A stretch of DNA of 64,000 nucleotides, taken from positions 1,674,001 to 1,738,000 of the forward strand of contig JAJUBI010000003.1 of NCBI GenBank assembly GCA_022419385.1, read 5' to 3'. This document shows positions 21,311 through 32,264 of this stretch, piece after piece. The notes below the pieces were generated by a model. That model saw only the letters and a list, made by a program, of their open reading frames with translations. It was not told where the DNA came from and did no database searches. Numbering within the stretch: the stretch's first letter is position 1; each line of letters begins with the position of its first letter. A program made the position numbers and the translations under genes. Origin of the DNA: Paraconiothyrium sp. Pb-2020 (lineage: Eukaryota > Ascomycota > Dothideomycetes > Pleosporales > Didymosphaeriaceae).

Positions 21311-22614
21311 ACTGGATTTGCTCGTCTGACTGCCTCCCAAGCCGATGTTGCTGAAATCCTTCATCGCGAAGGTCGCGCGCTCGGCGCACGAGTCTTTTGG
21401 GCCGCCAACTCCAGCTCGCCAACCCATGCCCAAAAACAACACTTGAAAAGGAAGCCAGCAGAGCTGCAATCCTTCCTCATCAGTGCATCCGGGCATTCCA
21501 CTGACTGTCCCGATCTCGCAGTCCTCCAGTAAGTATCGTTCGGATATCTCAAACCAATTTCCGGAACCAGGAGGATTATTAGGACCTTAATGCGTCGTGC
21601 TCCATTTGCAGATTACGAAAAGCGTTTTAATCTGTACCCTTCCATAATACGGCAACCAACTCATCTCAAGAGCATTGCTATACCGGGCCGTCACTGCGAT
21701 GGAAGCACAGGCGTGGAACGGAGAGCCCAATGTATCATCCAGCAGGGATGTTTCGGAGGGCGAGGGATACGTAGCTGAGCGTGTGGTCTCGACCATGGTG
21801 ACGGTGTCGGCTTTCTGGAGCATCATACCGCTTCAAGCCGAGGGGCACCGTGAGTTGTGAGCTAGGAGATTGCACTATGCGCGGCAAAGTAGGTAGAAGC
21901 TCAACGAGAGGGATGCTGCCGTCGATGCCTACGACGTCCTGTTCAGAGGTGCTCAGATATAGATCGTCGCGAAAGCCGATAACTAATGCACCCTAGGCAT
22001 CTTAATAACACTGTAAGTTGTAGCTCCGGGGTCCCGGTGTGCGTCGCAATCGTGGTTGTGATGTTGGGAATGACCGAATCGATGCCATCGAGGTAAGTTT
22101 GTTGAGAAAGCCGCGACCGCACACATGCTAACAAAAACACTCGGAGCGCATGCAGCCATGATGACCACTCGGGTATGGTTTGTTACTTCGGATCTACCAC
22201 TCTGGAGCTGTCGATGGAGCTGTTCCCCGAGACATGTTGTCGAGCCCGGATACAGGTGCATGTCTAGTGCCGGGTCTTACCCCCACAATCTGGCGCCACG
22301 AAACCTCGGTTCGGACGATCGGCATTCCAGCAACCTTATTCAAACATCCTTCCGCCTCTCAACATTGTGTGTCTCCGATGGTCGTCCTTGAGTCCAGTGT
22401 ATCCCCGGACATGTCGACGTAGGTTAGGGGACCAGTATCACGATGCCTGCCGCTTGTCGCCACACAACTTGACGCACGCCGAGGCTTCCTAGGCTTGCTG
22501 CGCGCGCTTTGGGTCTGTTGAACAGACATTGCGCGGGTTATTGGGCGTGTCAATGCATCCCCGACTTCAGCAATGGCCGCTAGGAAGATCCTTTTCACGA
22601 CGGATCAACACATA

Positions 22615-22638
22615 GCCTCTCAGACCTGCCTGAGAGGC
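22615..22638. repeat. Short perfect inverted repeat (9-bp stem, 6-nt loop)
   Basis: GCCTCTCAG and CTGAGAGGC flank the loop ACCTGC. It could form a stable hairpin in RNA. No neighbouring gene explains it. Confidence 0.6.
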
Positions 22639-24065
22639 CGTTGTTCTTGCAAGAGATCCAGAGCGAGGCCGCGACCGCACACTGAGTACAAGAGGTTCCC
22701 CCGACCCACTACAGGGTCTCAAAGGGCTCTCCCTATGATGCTTCCTCTGGATGCGATGCCTGTTGTGCTGTGTGTGTTCTCGATATGCGGTCAATCGGGA
22801 TGTTTGGGCGGCGGCGAGGAGCACCGAAGGAGAGCGCGATCGATGGGAGCGCCAGGTGTGCCAATAGCGGTACGGGCAATTCGTAAGTGCGACAGTAACC
22901 GATTGAACTCTCGAGGAAGAGGCGGGAATCGTGTGCGAAATCTGCGAGGGGCTATGGTGAGGCGAGTCAGCCAAACCAGAAGATGCTGCAACAAACCGCG
23001 CATCAAAACCCAAGCTATCGATTGTCGAGGAGCCTAGGCCATGCCGCCTTGGAAAAAGCACTTGCAGGTTATTCTTTACTACTGTAAGTCTTGATGCAGT
23101 GGCGCTGTTGTCGTTCGACTGTGCTGCGGCGTGGTGAAGGGAGGGTTTGGGCAGCAGCAAACCACGTAACAAACCCGAACCCCCGATTGTCAATCTGGAG
23201 AGCAGCACACTCAAGATGGCCTACCGGTGCTCTATTTCGCTCAATCGGCCGGGGGATCACCGGTCCTCTCCGGGCGCTGCTCCGCGTGTATAAGAGGGGC
23301 AGAGGGCAAACTTTGCGGAGCTTCGAGTCAGCTACGAGAACAAATAGAGAGAGAAAGAAATGAGGATAGTCGGCTTCGCGTACCTCGTCTTATGAGGGCG
23401 GTGTGCAAATCGAGCATACCAACCCTAGGACTACATCTACTCAGACGCTCTACTGTAAGACACAGACACCCGCGTGTGGATCGGTTGTTGTAGCTCGCTC
23501 AAGTCATCTGGATGGTGTTACTGCGTTTGCTATCGAGGATACATTGTTCGAGAAAGGGTCAAGGAGACATTCCACCCCTTGGATAGTCACGCTCTGGTAC
23601 GACATGTAGGAGTCTTCATGCCACGCTGTCGCAACTGTGTCCTCATGCCAACATGAAAAAGGCCAAGAAGTATCGGCTCGAGAGCACAATCGGCTGTTCA
23701 TGTTGCAATACTGTTCTGCAAAGCCACAGCACAAGCCGCTCCTGTTCAATAACGTTGCCTATAGGCTCATCCGACATCCGCATACAACATCCCATCGAGT
23801 CGCCCCTTGAGCTATCATATTATAGTGTGTCTTCGGCTTCCGCCATGTATCCACTACGTCAGGAATGGCAGGAGGTGTTGCAATCAGCGTTGTCTGGCCT
23901 ACAGGACAGTGGTGAAGGCAAGAGTATAGGCAGTAACTCTCACTTATTGTCCGTGCTCCCCTCGACAGATTGGGCATAAATACTTGCACTTGACGATTCT
24001 TTCCTCCTCAGGACACCACCTCCAGTCCACTACAACCACCCACCAACAACAACAAAACCACGACC

Positions 24066-24609
24066 ATGAGCTCGTCAGCGCTCGCCGCCGCCGCCGCCCC
24101 CGCCACGCCGCAAGGGCTTCCCGCTCGCCCTCCTCCCCTCACCCTGGAGCAGGAGGCCGAGTGCTTCGAGCGCACAGGAGTGCGTTTGCCGAACGGCCTC
24201 CCCGCCCGCCCACCGCCGATCCCCTTCGAGCCGCGAGCACAAGGCCATGACTGGCTGCGGGGCCTTTCTCCTGACTGGACCCTTGCCCACTCCTACGTAC
24301 GTACACGACATACCTGTATATGTGGAAAAGGTTCACTGACTGTCATGTTCAGACCACCTCTTCCTTGAAGAAGGATTGAAGGCCGTCTTCGCGAAGCTTG
24401 GCTGCAGGAAGTCGCCCAACTTCTGTGTGATGATTGCGAGCAGGCGTCACCACATTCGCTTCTTCCCAGACCACGGCGACCGCAACAAGAACCCTCTGCC
24501 CGGTACCTTGGTGGAGCCTGGCTGCACCTACCCGCATGAATTCGACTTCTACCACTGTTGGGGTGTGGGGACGGAGTTTGTTTTGTATATCCAGATATCC
24601 AGGGAATAG
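24066..24609 (+). CDS. Truncated Argonaute-like gene (orphan PIWI C-terminal segment), 2 exons, 163 aa
   Basis: Exons are 24066-24300 and 24353-24609. The 52-nt intron GTACAC...TTCAG joins SYV to HHLFLEEGLK. The first 78 residues are Ala/Pro-rich with a duplicated GLPARPPP. Exon 2 matches the Argonaute PIWI domain: EEGLKAVFAKLGC, SRRHHIRFFP, then NPLPGTLVEPG and HEFDFY, in the order seen in fungal Argonautes. It then stops 18 residues after EFDFY, before the SHAGLQGTSRP-type strip that carries the last catalytic His. The catalytic Asp/Glu/Asp regions and the PAZ and MID domains are also absent, so slicing is impossible. A TATA-like GCATAAAT (about 23976) and a CA-rich leader suggest it may still be expressed. 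It may be a relic or a small RNAi-related regulator; the latter is speculation. Confidence 0.75.
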
Positions 24610-25184
24610 CAGTGGCCTGCGTGGCGTTACCTCGTTGCTGATTGTGTCTTCAATGATGTACTTTTGCCTTTTCTGTGTATCGTGCCGTGCAGTTGTCCGT
24701 TCTGGCTTTGTGTAGGAATTCGGCACGGAATGTACTTGTTCAAGTGATACGGTTATGTCTTTGGAGAATACATAGCATCATTGCACTGCTACGCGTCAAC
24801 GTCAAGTTAAACTTATGTATGGCTATGAGACACGTATTTACATGATATTAATCCTGCATTCATCGCATACATGGAACCTCGCAATGATATCCAGGAACGT
24901 CGATCTCTCGATGTACATACGATGGAATACTATTCAGCGTAATGTGCAGAGTCCAAAGTCTAATCAAGACACATCATAGGTAGATCGTCAGCGCTTCAAT
25001 TATGTTACCAAGCCAGGCAAACAGTGCTTTTGATACTCGTTTCCTCATGGTAGGATGAATCAAATTGGTTGTGCACATTATGAAGGAAGTACAAGAAAAC
25101 GATAAATCAGGGAACATCAATCTATTACATTGTATATTGTTACAAGCCACTTGCTCACAACCTTGCCCACAACACTCAAGTACC
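24610..25184. other. Intergenic AT-richer stretch
   Basis: No gene is seen. It lies between the Argonaute-like gene and the 3' end of the UstYa-like gene, with AT-rich 3' UTR-like sequence from both sides. Confidence 0.5.
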
Positions 25185-26078
25185 CTAAGCCTCCGCGGGA
25201 TCATTGTTTGGTACACCAACCTCATCATGATAGATCAACCTATCATGTCGCCTCCATTTCCCGTACTTGTTGTAAAGCTCTTGGAGCCTTGTGTGATCTC
25301 GACACGTGCGTACATCCCACTGACCCTCGATGATGGTTCCCCACGGATGTCCTGACCTGTTGCGCGCGATTTCGAAAGTATCTGTACCGACATGATCAGC
25401 CAATAGCCTTTTGAATTTGATATTAAAAAATCACTCACCATCCGCCATACACAGTATCACGTTCCTCATATAATCGAAACAGTGAGCCACATGATCCCCC
25501 TTCTGCAGCTGTTCCAATGTCACCGTGCGCTCGTTCATTTTCTGGAACGCTGCACGCATAGATGCAAGACAGTGGAACGCATGAAACATGCCGATACCGC
25601 CTTCATCGTGTAAGGAGTCTTTGCTGTATAAGCCGGCCGCATCCTTGAAAGGAGGGAGAGCTATCGCGCCCCAGGTTTCGGTGAAGGCGTCATTCCAGAG
25701 GTAGTCGTATTTGTGATCGAAAGACATGTAACGTGGGTCAGAACCGTACATCATGTGTTTATTCGCAGGACCTGAGGATACACGGGAGTCGGGGCCGGTC
25801 ACGGGCTGCGAGTAGTTGAGGAGCATGAGAAAGTTGGATAAGAGCAGGAGAAGGCCGACGATCTCGAAGGAAATGCGAATCCATTTCCAGGCGCGTGTCC
25901 ACTCGCTCTGCAGTCTTGAGATGCGACCTGGGCGCAGTAGCTTTTCGTGTTCATCGTCAAAGTCGTTCGATGATGTGAGGGGCGAGTAATCGCCGGCTTT
26001 GGCCCCGTCGTTCAGATTTGAAGGACGGTCTTCGTATGTTCCCATTGTGAGTTGAGGCTCGGCAATGTAGTGAGACAT
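25185..26078 (-). CDS. UstYa-like protein (DUF3328 family), 2 exons, 278 aa
   Basis: Members of this family are membrane-anchored oxidase-type proteins needed for peptide macrocyclisation in fungal RiPP pathways (ustiloxin, cyclochlorotine, phomopsin); others have unknown roles. Exons are 26078-25439 and 25381-25185 (complement) with a 57-nt intron. One membrane helix spans about 68-88. Both family motifs are present: the HxxHC motif in GMFHAFHCLASMR (166-170) and HCFDYMR (199-205). The post-motif region CMADDTFE and WDVRTCRDHTRLQELY also matches the family. No second UstY gene, methyltransferase, protease or repeat-containing precursor is visible next to it. An alternative start MGTYEDRPSNL lies at 26045. 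Confidence 0.88.
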
Positions 26079-27085
26079 TAAGACTTAGTACGTCTTATGA
26101 TCTTATGACGGTGTTCTCATATACAAGTGAGTGTATTGTTGATCTTTCTGGGTATAGCGCGCCTTCCTATCGTCGGGTCGACCAGGAAACCGTCCTTTGT
26201 CAGGTGGCACCGACACTAACCGCATACTGGGACAAAGAGCGCTCCATGCCAAGTATTTATTGCCGTTTCGAGAGCCTGGGTCAAATTCGGAATGATTGAG
26301 AGGCTGGAGGAATCTAACGCTATTCCGGAAAGAGTCATCGCGGCCAGAATGGCAATAACCAGTGTAAAGAAAGAAACGGCGCGCTGTACGCAATCGTATG
26401 TGAAAGGGGCTTAACGCGACGGTACAAAACTGCTCCCATGATGTATATAGGTTGCTGTGCTGACTCGTTCGCGGAAGCCAGATATGATATGGGTGGCCAA
26501 CATAACAGAACAGTGGGCGCAGTCTTCTTAAAGGCCTGACAAAGATACTCGAGACAGACATCCTGGTTCAGGTACGCTGCAATGTCTTTTAAGGGATACA
26601 TCTATCGCGAATGCCATGGAGATAGTACGTTCGCCGTGCCATCGGCATCCACGTTCCATTGCCCAAGATCCCAATATACCCCAATATCCGGCTAAAACGC
26701 ATCGCATCAACACAATCACCCACATACGTGGATCGCGGGGAAATCAATAACAGTATACCCTTGCACCGGCACTCGCATTTATACGGCCAGCCCATTACAA
26801 GTTTACCTTTGTCCTTTACGAGCAGATGGCGCGGCGCTCAGTATCCAGCAGGGGCCGTATGGTATATAGTAGAGTCCAGACGCAATCAACATCTCAATTG
26901 ATTGTTGTATGTAAGCTGGAAGCGACATTGCAGATGCGCCTTTGCTGGGTGTCCGGGAGTGCACTGGTTCCATTTGTACGCACAGTTGGAGAATGGCGCC
27001 TGGATGAAGTATAAGATCTGGGGTCTGACCCGGTCAAGTTGATCGATCGCCATCGCAGCTCCATCGCGGATTCAAAACTTGAAAA
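26079..27085. other. Intergenic region between UstYa-like and secreted-protein genes
   Basis: About 1 kb and a shared divergent upstream region. Small frames on both strands lack motifs. A TATA-like stretch near 26862-26868 (GTATATAG) may serve the plus-strand secreted-protein gene. Confidence 0.45.
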
Positions 27086-27677
27086 ATGATCGCCCAAAAT
27101 TTTATAATAGGCGCACTCGCCCTCCTACCATCAATTGCTTCAGCAACGCCGGTAGATACGCTGGGCTCGAAACACACTGCCTTCCTCGCAAGCTGCACGC
27201 CGACAGATTGTCCCATTGGCTTATGCGATCCTGATGACTGTGTGTTTTACCGTTACATGAATCTACAGACAACTGTATTGCTCAGTTATACTAACCTACT
27301 CTTAAGTCAACATCGCTGGCGCAGCCCTCTTCGTCAATGGCCCTCCCACCGGGACAACCTCTTCCGCAACCGCATTCACCAGCACTTCCACAACTCGTTG
27401 GGAAGGCGTCTCTCGTAGCGTGGTTTGGTCGCGATATGGAACTTTCAAAACGAGCATCGATGCTAAAGCAGGAAGTTTGGCAAAGGGCGAGATCGCAGGG
27501 AGCGCCACACTGGCGGCGAGAACCGGCACGGCGGATGCTGAGCCGTTCATCTGCTTCAAAGATGGCAGCACAAAGTTTAGGGCTAGCTATGAGGGAGATG
27601 CATATACGTGTACGGCGGCGTACTACTGCCCCAGCGTGGATTCGGGGACGACGCCGACGCCGACGCCGGCTGCTTAG
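27086..27677 (+). CDS. Small secreted protein, 2 exons, 174 aa
   Basis: I do not recognise the family. Exons are 27086-27239 and 27307-27677; the 67-nt intron runs from GTGTGT to CTTAAG with a CTAAC branch point, phase 1. A signal peptide is clear (MIAQNFIIGALALLPSIASA). The mature protein has an early Cys cluster (SCTPTDCPIGLCDPDD), a Thr/Ser-rich middle (about 65-85), and a C-terminal half with FICFKDG, GDAYTCTAAYYCP and a TPTPTPAA tail encoded by a GACGCC repeat. Its size, secretion and Cys spacing make it a candidate apoplastic effector or surface protein. The retained-intron reading would stop early. Confidence 0.68.
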
Positions 27678-27795
27678 TGGATGCATGAAGCTGGTCCGGT
27701 GAATGGACGCGAGTTGCAGTGTATACATGAGAACGATGCGGTATAAAAACCTATGGATATTGTCCCTCGTCAGACCGCTGCCAGGCAGTCAACGA

Positions 27796-30700
27796 TCACT
27801 TCATTAGTATTTCTCCGTCTTCCACGATTTCAATGCCCCATCTCATCCTTCCATCATCTGTGCGGAACCATCCTAGCCGCGTCTTTACATCGCTTCTAAG
27901 CAGCCCTTCGACACCGTACTTCTCGACCGCTGCCAGCAATCTTTCACTTCCAGCGACAAGGACGAGAACATCGGCTATAGACGCGACATTCCGACGCAGA
28001 TCACCAAAGAACCATCGTTGCAGTGCACAAACGACGATGGTGGTAAGTGCCAGCCAGGTAAGCAAGGCCACGCACAACCATACCGCTTTCGGATTCATGT
28101 GCAGGACTTCTACGCGCGTCGAAAGTGTCGCACTCGCCGTACGATTGGTATTCTGGGCAGGGAGCTCACTGATTTTCTTCGCACGAGTTCCATCGGGGTT
28201 GAACTGCGGGAACGTCCCGTTGGCAATGGCACCAAGGCCGTCCAAATTCGCACCGATAGACTGGTAGGCCCAGCCGCCTGTGTTCAGCGAGTATGTGCTG
28301 CTCACATAGTGTTGAAAAAAGAGTGAGAAGATCTTCTTGGTACTCTCCAACATGTAATCCAGATCAAGCAATGCTTCAGGATCTCTTCCTGCTTGCACGT
28401 ACGCGGCATATGACATGAAATCAAGCGTAAGCCCAGTCACGTTGTCTCTGATATTGAACGCATCATCGGTGAGGTCTTCGTCTGATGCTGAGCCGTGGTT
28501 AGAGCCAGAGGTGGCCAAGTTATTCAATCGTGAGGCTCGCAGAAGCGAGTTCATGAAAAGAACACCGTAACTGATCACACGGTTAACCGACTATTTCTAT
28601 GGTATGTATAGATGTCATCCTTACCTTGTGGTTAGGTTCTGCATCACCATAGAGGGACAAGGGGAATCTGGATCACACAGGGTACTAGTATCCTCGATCT
28701 GTTTCTTCACATCGGGATCATTCGGATCTGACAAGTCGTGTATAACGAATGAGTCGCTCCAAGCGGCATCATCCGGCGTAGGATCTCCCTGTATGCGATA
28801 AGACAAGACCCGGCCAGCCTGTTTGTCCACGACGATGTCCGCTTCAGCCTTTTCAAAGACCGGCATGCACTTGACGGCTTGAAGTTTGGGCACGTTGGAG
28901 AAATAGAGTGTACTGGATCCACTCATGGGACCGTCCAGGGCGGCACCATTTCCCTGTATCCATTTTACCGTGAAGTTGTTGAGAGATGCGGATACGTATT
29001 CAGAAGTATTCGCAAGATCCTGGGTCCAGAAGCCAGCGGCCAAAGGCTGTGGAGTAGATTCATTAAGTGAGGTATTGGTGTTATTGTAACAACAAGAAAG
29101 ATATTTAGCATCTGGCGCTAGCGGGCCTCCAAGCATCACATTGTCGAGAATGTTGGCTTTCGTGGTCTTGTTCGTCTCGCTACTAGTGTACGTCGTGTTG
29201 GTGTACCAACTAGCGCTCCCGTTTCTGATCTCCTCTGGTTGGAAGCACTGAACTCGCCCGCGAATAGCTGGAGTCGTCATTGTGACGTTGATCAACGAAC
29301 CGTAGGCATTCAATTGATCAGAACCAGGGTTCGAAGTGGATGTTTGTCTGTCCTCGAGCTCTGACAGATCCACCGGAACGAAGCTCCAGCCATCCTTGGT
29401 CCAGTTTGGCTCAGAACCATTCAGTGTGGCTTGAATGACTCCCGAATAAAGCCAATTATTCGTCAGATTGCCAAAGAGATCCTTGAGTGTTGTGCCTACA
29501 TAATCGTATCCGTAAGCCCCACGGTATCCTCCGAATGTTGGAGGGTATGTCTCGTTAATCATCCGAAGGTAGGGAACTTGTCGGAGCTCGAGGCTCCGGG
29601 TGAGTTTAACAGGATCGTTGATAACCCCAGCAGTCTGTTCAAAAAGGGCCGACGTAGCGATGGTGACTGAGGAGTTAGTGATGAGTCAAGAGCGGCGGTC
29701 GAGCAAGACTTACAGGCTTGTGCCAGGAATGTTCCTAGCGTAACAAGCGACAACAGCCAGTGACGATTCTTGGCAGCCTTCCCCATTGCCCACAGCCAGT
29801 AAGTTGACTGGTATGAAACATATGCACCCCTGGAGATCTCCCTAGGTCCCTGTGACATAGAGACATATGGCTGTAGAGATCGAAAAGTGGCATCTAAAGC
29901 ATTCCACCAAAGACCGAGGAGAACGGCTAAGGTAGTGGGAATGATCGAAAAAGGCGTAAAGCTACCCAGATGACCAAGAGCATTTATGTTAAGGTGATAG
30001 ATAAAAAATCCCTTCTTGAGGTCCGATCCACTCGCAAATCTGTGAACAACCGTTATGGCCATAATCAGAATGGCGATGAATAGTACCAGGCCTATTAGAA
30101 CTCGTATCTGAACCCAGAAAGGCGATTCCTTCTCAGCGAGCATAGGGACCCTAGGTGTAGGGTCTGTACTAGTCAGCAACACACAAAAATCAAATAAGGC
30201 GAAGGATCAACTTTACCGGCCCCTTCAAGCTGATCATCCTTGGCCACCTCCTTTAGATGCCCAGAAGAAGTCGAGAAGTAGCGACCCTTCAGTGACGATC
30301 TCAGCTCCGCTGTAGATGCTTGGTCTAGGTTACGAAGAGAAGCCAAAACCGAAGGATTTGCTGAAACCAGGGAAACAGTTCCCAGTACCGTTGCAGGCTC
30401 ATGAGTCAGGTGCAGAGGCCTCCGGCTCATAGTCGAGAGCCATATAATTCCAAGCATAGTGATAAAGCAGGACGTGAACAAAGCTACTAAAGCCGCAGCA
30501 GCCTCTACACGTACCGTGATCCTCCGCTCGGATGACATCGAGCTCCCAGTGATCCCTTCACTCTGCGATGCGCCGCTGACATCGAGGGAAGTCCGGAGGA
30601 GCTCGCCAAAGTGACGTCTTTGTACTCGTGCAGCCAATTCTGGCAACTTGGTGTCGTTCTTCATCTTGTAAAAGTCAAAATCATACTGAGTTGCAAGCAA

Positions 30701-32264
30701 TGCCATCGCTCCATAGGGAAGAGCGGGACCAATGTTCAGTTTCGGGATGAACGAGTACCACTCTGGGTCAGTGTATGCCTTGACAAATTTCGAAGTCTTG
30801 AGAACGTTCGGTGATATGTTTTGTTGTGCTTTCTTGAACACATCAGTATCAAAGTCGACTTTGAAGTCGCTGGCCGAAGTCGACACCCGAACAGGTATGT
30901 TGGCCATGGTGTGACTCGATTCGCACAGATGACTTGATACGGTGAGGTTGGGCATTAATTTAACAGTTCCGTTCGTGAATTGTCCATTCCAGTCGCGATT
31001 CATCCACTGGCTACTCATAACCATGATTTCATCCCCTATGCATTTGTCGTTATAGATGGGTTTGAATAAGCCCCCGTTGTAGTCGTAATTTGAGGAGGTG
31101 CGAGCATAGTCGTTTGCGTTAATATAGGTATCCAAGCCAGACCATGAACCGACTTCCCAGCTGTTGAATCTAGTGTAGTCGCTGGCATTGAACGACAAGT
31201 TGTATTTGCACCCTGCCTCATTCTCTAGGCGAATCGATAAACGAAACTCATTCCAAGACATATTATAATAATCGTATGTGTAGGACCATATGTCTGTGGC
31301 GGCAAGCTTCAGCGGGGAGCACTGCAAGTCATGGCGAAAGACGGTCGTTTCCGCTTCCCATGTCTGGGGTGTGGAAAGGTAATGCCCATCCCAAGGCTCT
31401 GCTGAAGATTCCGCGGGCCAGAAAGGCAAAACTGAATACTCGTCGGAAATCCACGGTGAAGTAGTGACGTTTTGCAGGATCGCCCCAGTGGTCCGAAAAT
31501 ACGTGTCGCGCTTCACGGACGGCTCCAGAGCTGAAGCTTTGTTCGGGATAAGTCTTTTGATCTCAAATGGTTGCCACATCTTGGTTTCTTCTGAAGCGAG
31601 AAGCGCAGAAGATAATGAGATGATGACGGACGACATGACCAGCATAACTGAGGCCCAGATGATGATCCAACTTCTTTTACCTCCATTGTGCTTCTTATTG
31701 AAGGCATGAGCAAATGTCGTCCACACCTGCCTAGGGCCTTCTAGAATGGTCCTCGATGCTGGGGGCACGCTGTCATGAGGTCGTGCGAGACGCGCAAAAG
31801 GTTCCGTGCGTTGAATGTCGTTAAACAGCATCGTTATGAGCTGTGCCCACAAAACTGCGACGAGCGTAGGAGCGAATCGCCAACCAAGAATGGCGGACGA
31901 TTCCGAGCAGAGCCCATTATTCTTGTGAGACCGCCAATACAGAAGACCGACCACGATTCCAAGTAACAACGAAAGTGCCGTTGGAATCCACACAAGAGAC
32001 CATCGCAAAGTGTAAGGCCGCCATTCTGCAGCTGCACGCGATTAGGGACCATGCGCAATTATACGATGTGTTCTTACAACGAGATGTGTTGGATGCGCCG
32101 CTGCTTCCGATAGATCTATCGAAAGAAATTACCGAGTGTGTCGTGGTTTTCGCATTCTTTTCGTTGTTGGGATTGAGAGCATCGCTTTCTCTGGCGTGGT
32201 CTGGTTGTGCGAATTGCGGTGTTCTCCACTCCTCAGGTCGGCGCCGTGCATCTTCCATGTCCAT
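27796..32264 (-). CDS. Large DUF3433-type multi-pass membrane protein, 5 exons, 1422 aa
   Basis: A fungal-specific membrane protein family of unknown function. Exons are 32264-32078, 32031-30217, 30163-29714, 29666-28625 and 28570-27796 (complement); introns are 46, 53, 53... and 47-54 nt, all GT..AG and frame-consistent. The polar N-terminus leads into WRPYTLRWSLVWIPTALSLL and the family block WRFAPTLVAVLWAQLITMLF with RTEPFARLARP. A related second half begins around VQIRVLIGLVLFIAIL, with ITVVHRF and FTPFSIIPTTLAVLLGLWWN followed by LQPYVSM. Long extracellular loops carry many N-x-S/T sequons. At the first intron only the acceptor GTGCAG keeps the frame; the next CAG, 6 nt later, would create a stop. 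The two-half architecture is typical of the family. Confidence 0.87.

Larger units (their letters stand above)
17674..24065. other. Decayed, gene-poor zone with degenerate repeated exons
   Basis: More than 6 kb without an intact gene. Many short frames occur on both strands, but none carries a family motif. Visible structure includes an exon-plus-intron unit repeated at about 19669, 19848 and 20001 with a fainter copy near 20245. There are also a three-copy 18-bp tandem repeat (20685-20738), a 27-bp direct repeat (21087-21113 and 21284-21310, two mismatches), a hairpin at 22615-22638, and two loosely similar blocks near 22973-23040 and 23145-23212. Base composition is not strongly AT-rich, so classic heavy RIP is not evident. 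It is probably the debris of a multi-exon gene or genes. Confidence 0.6.
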
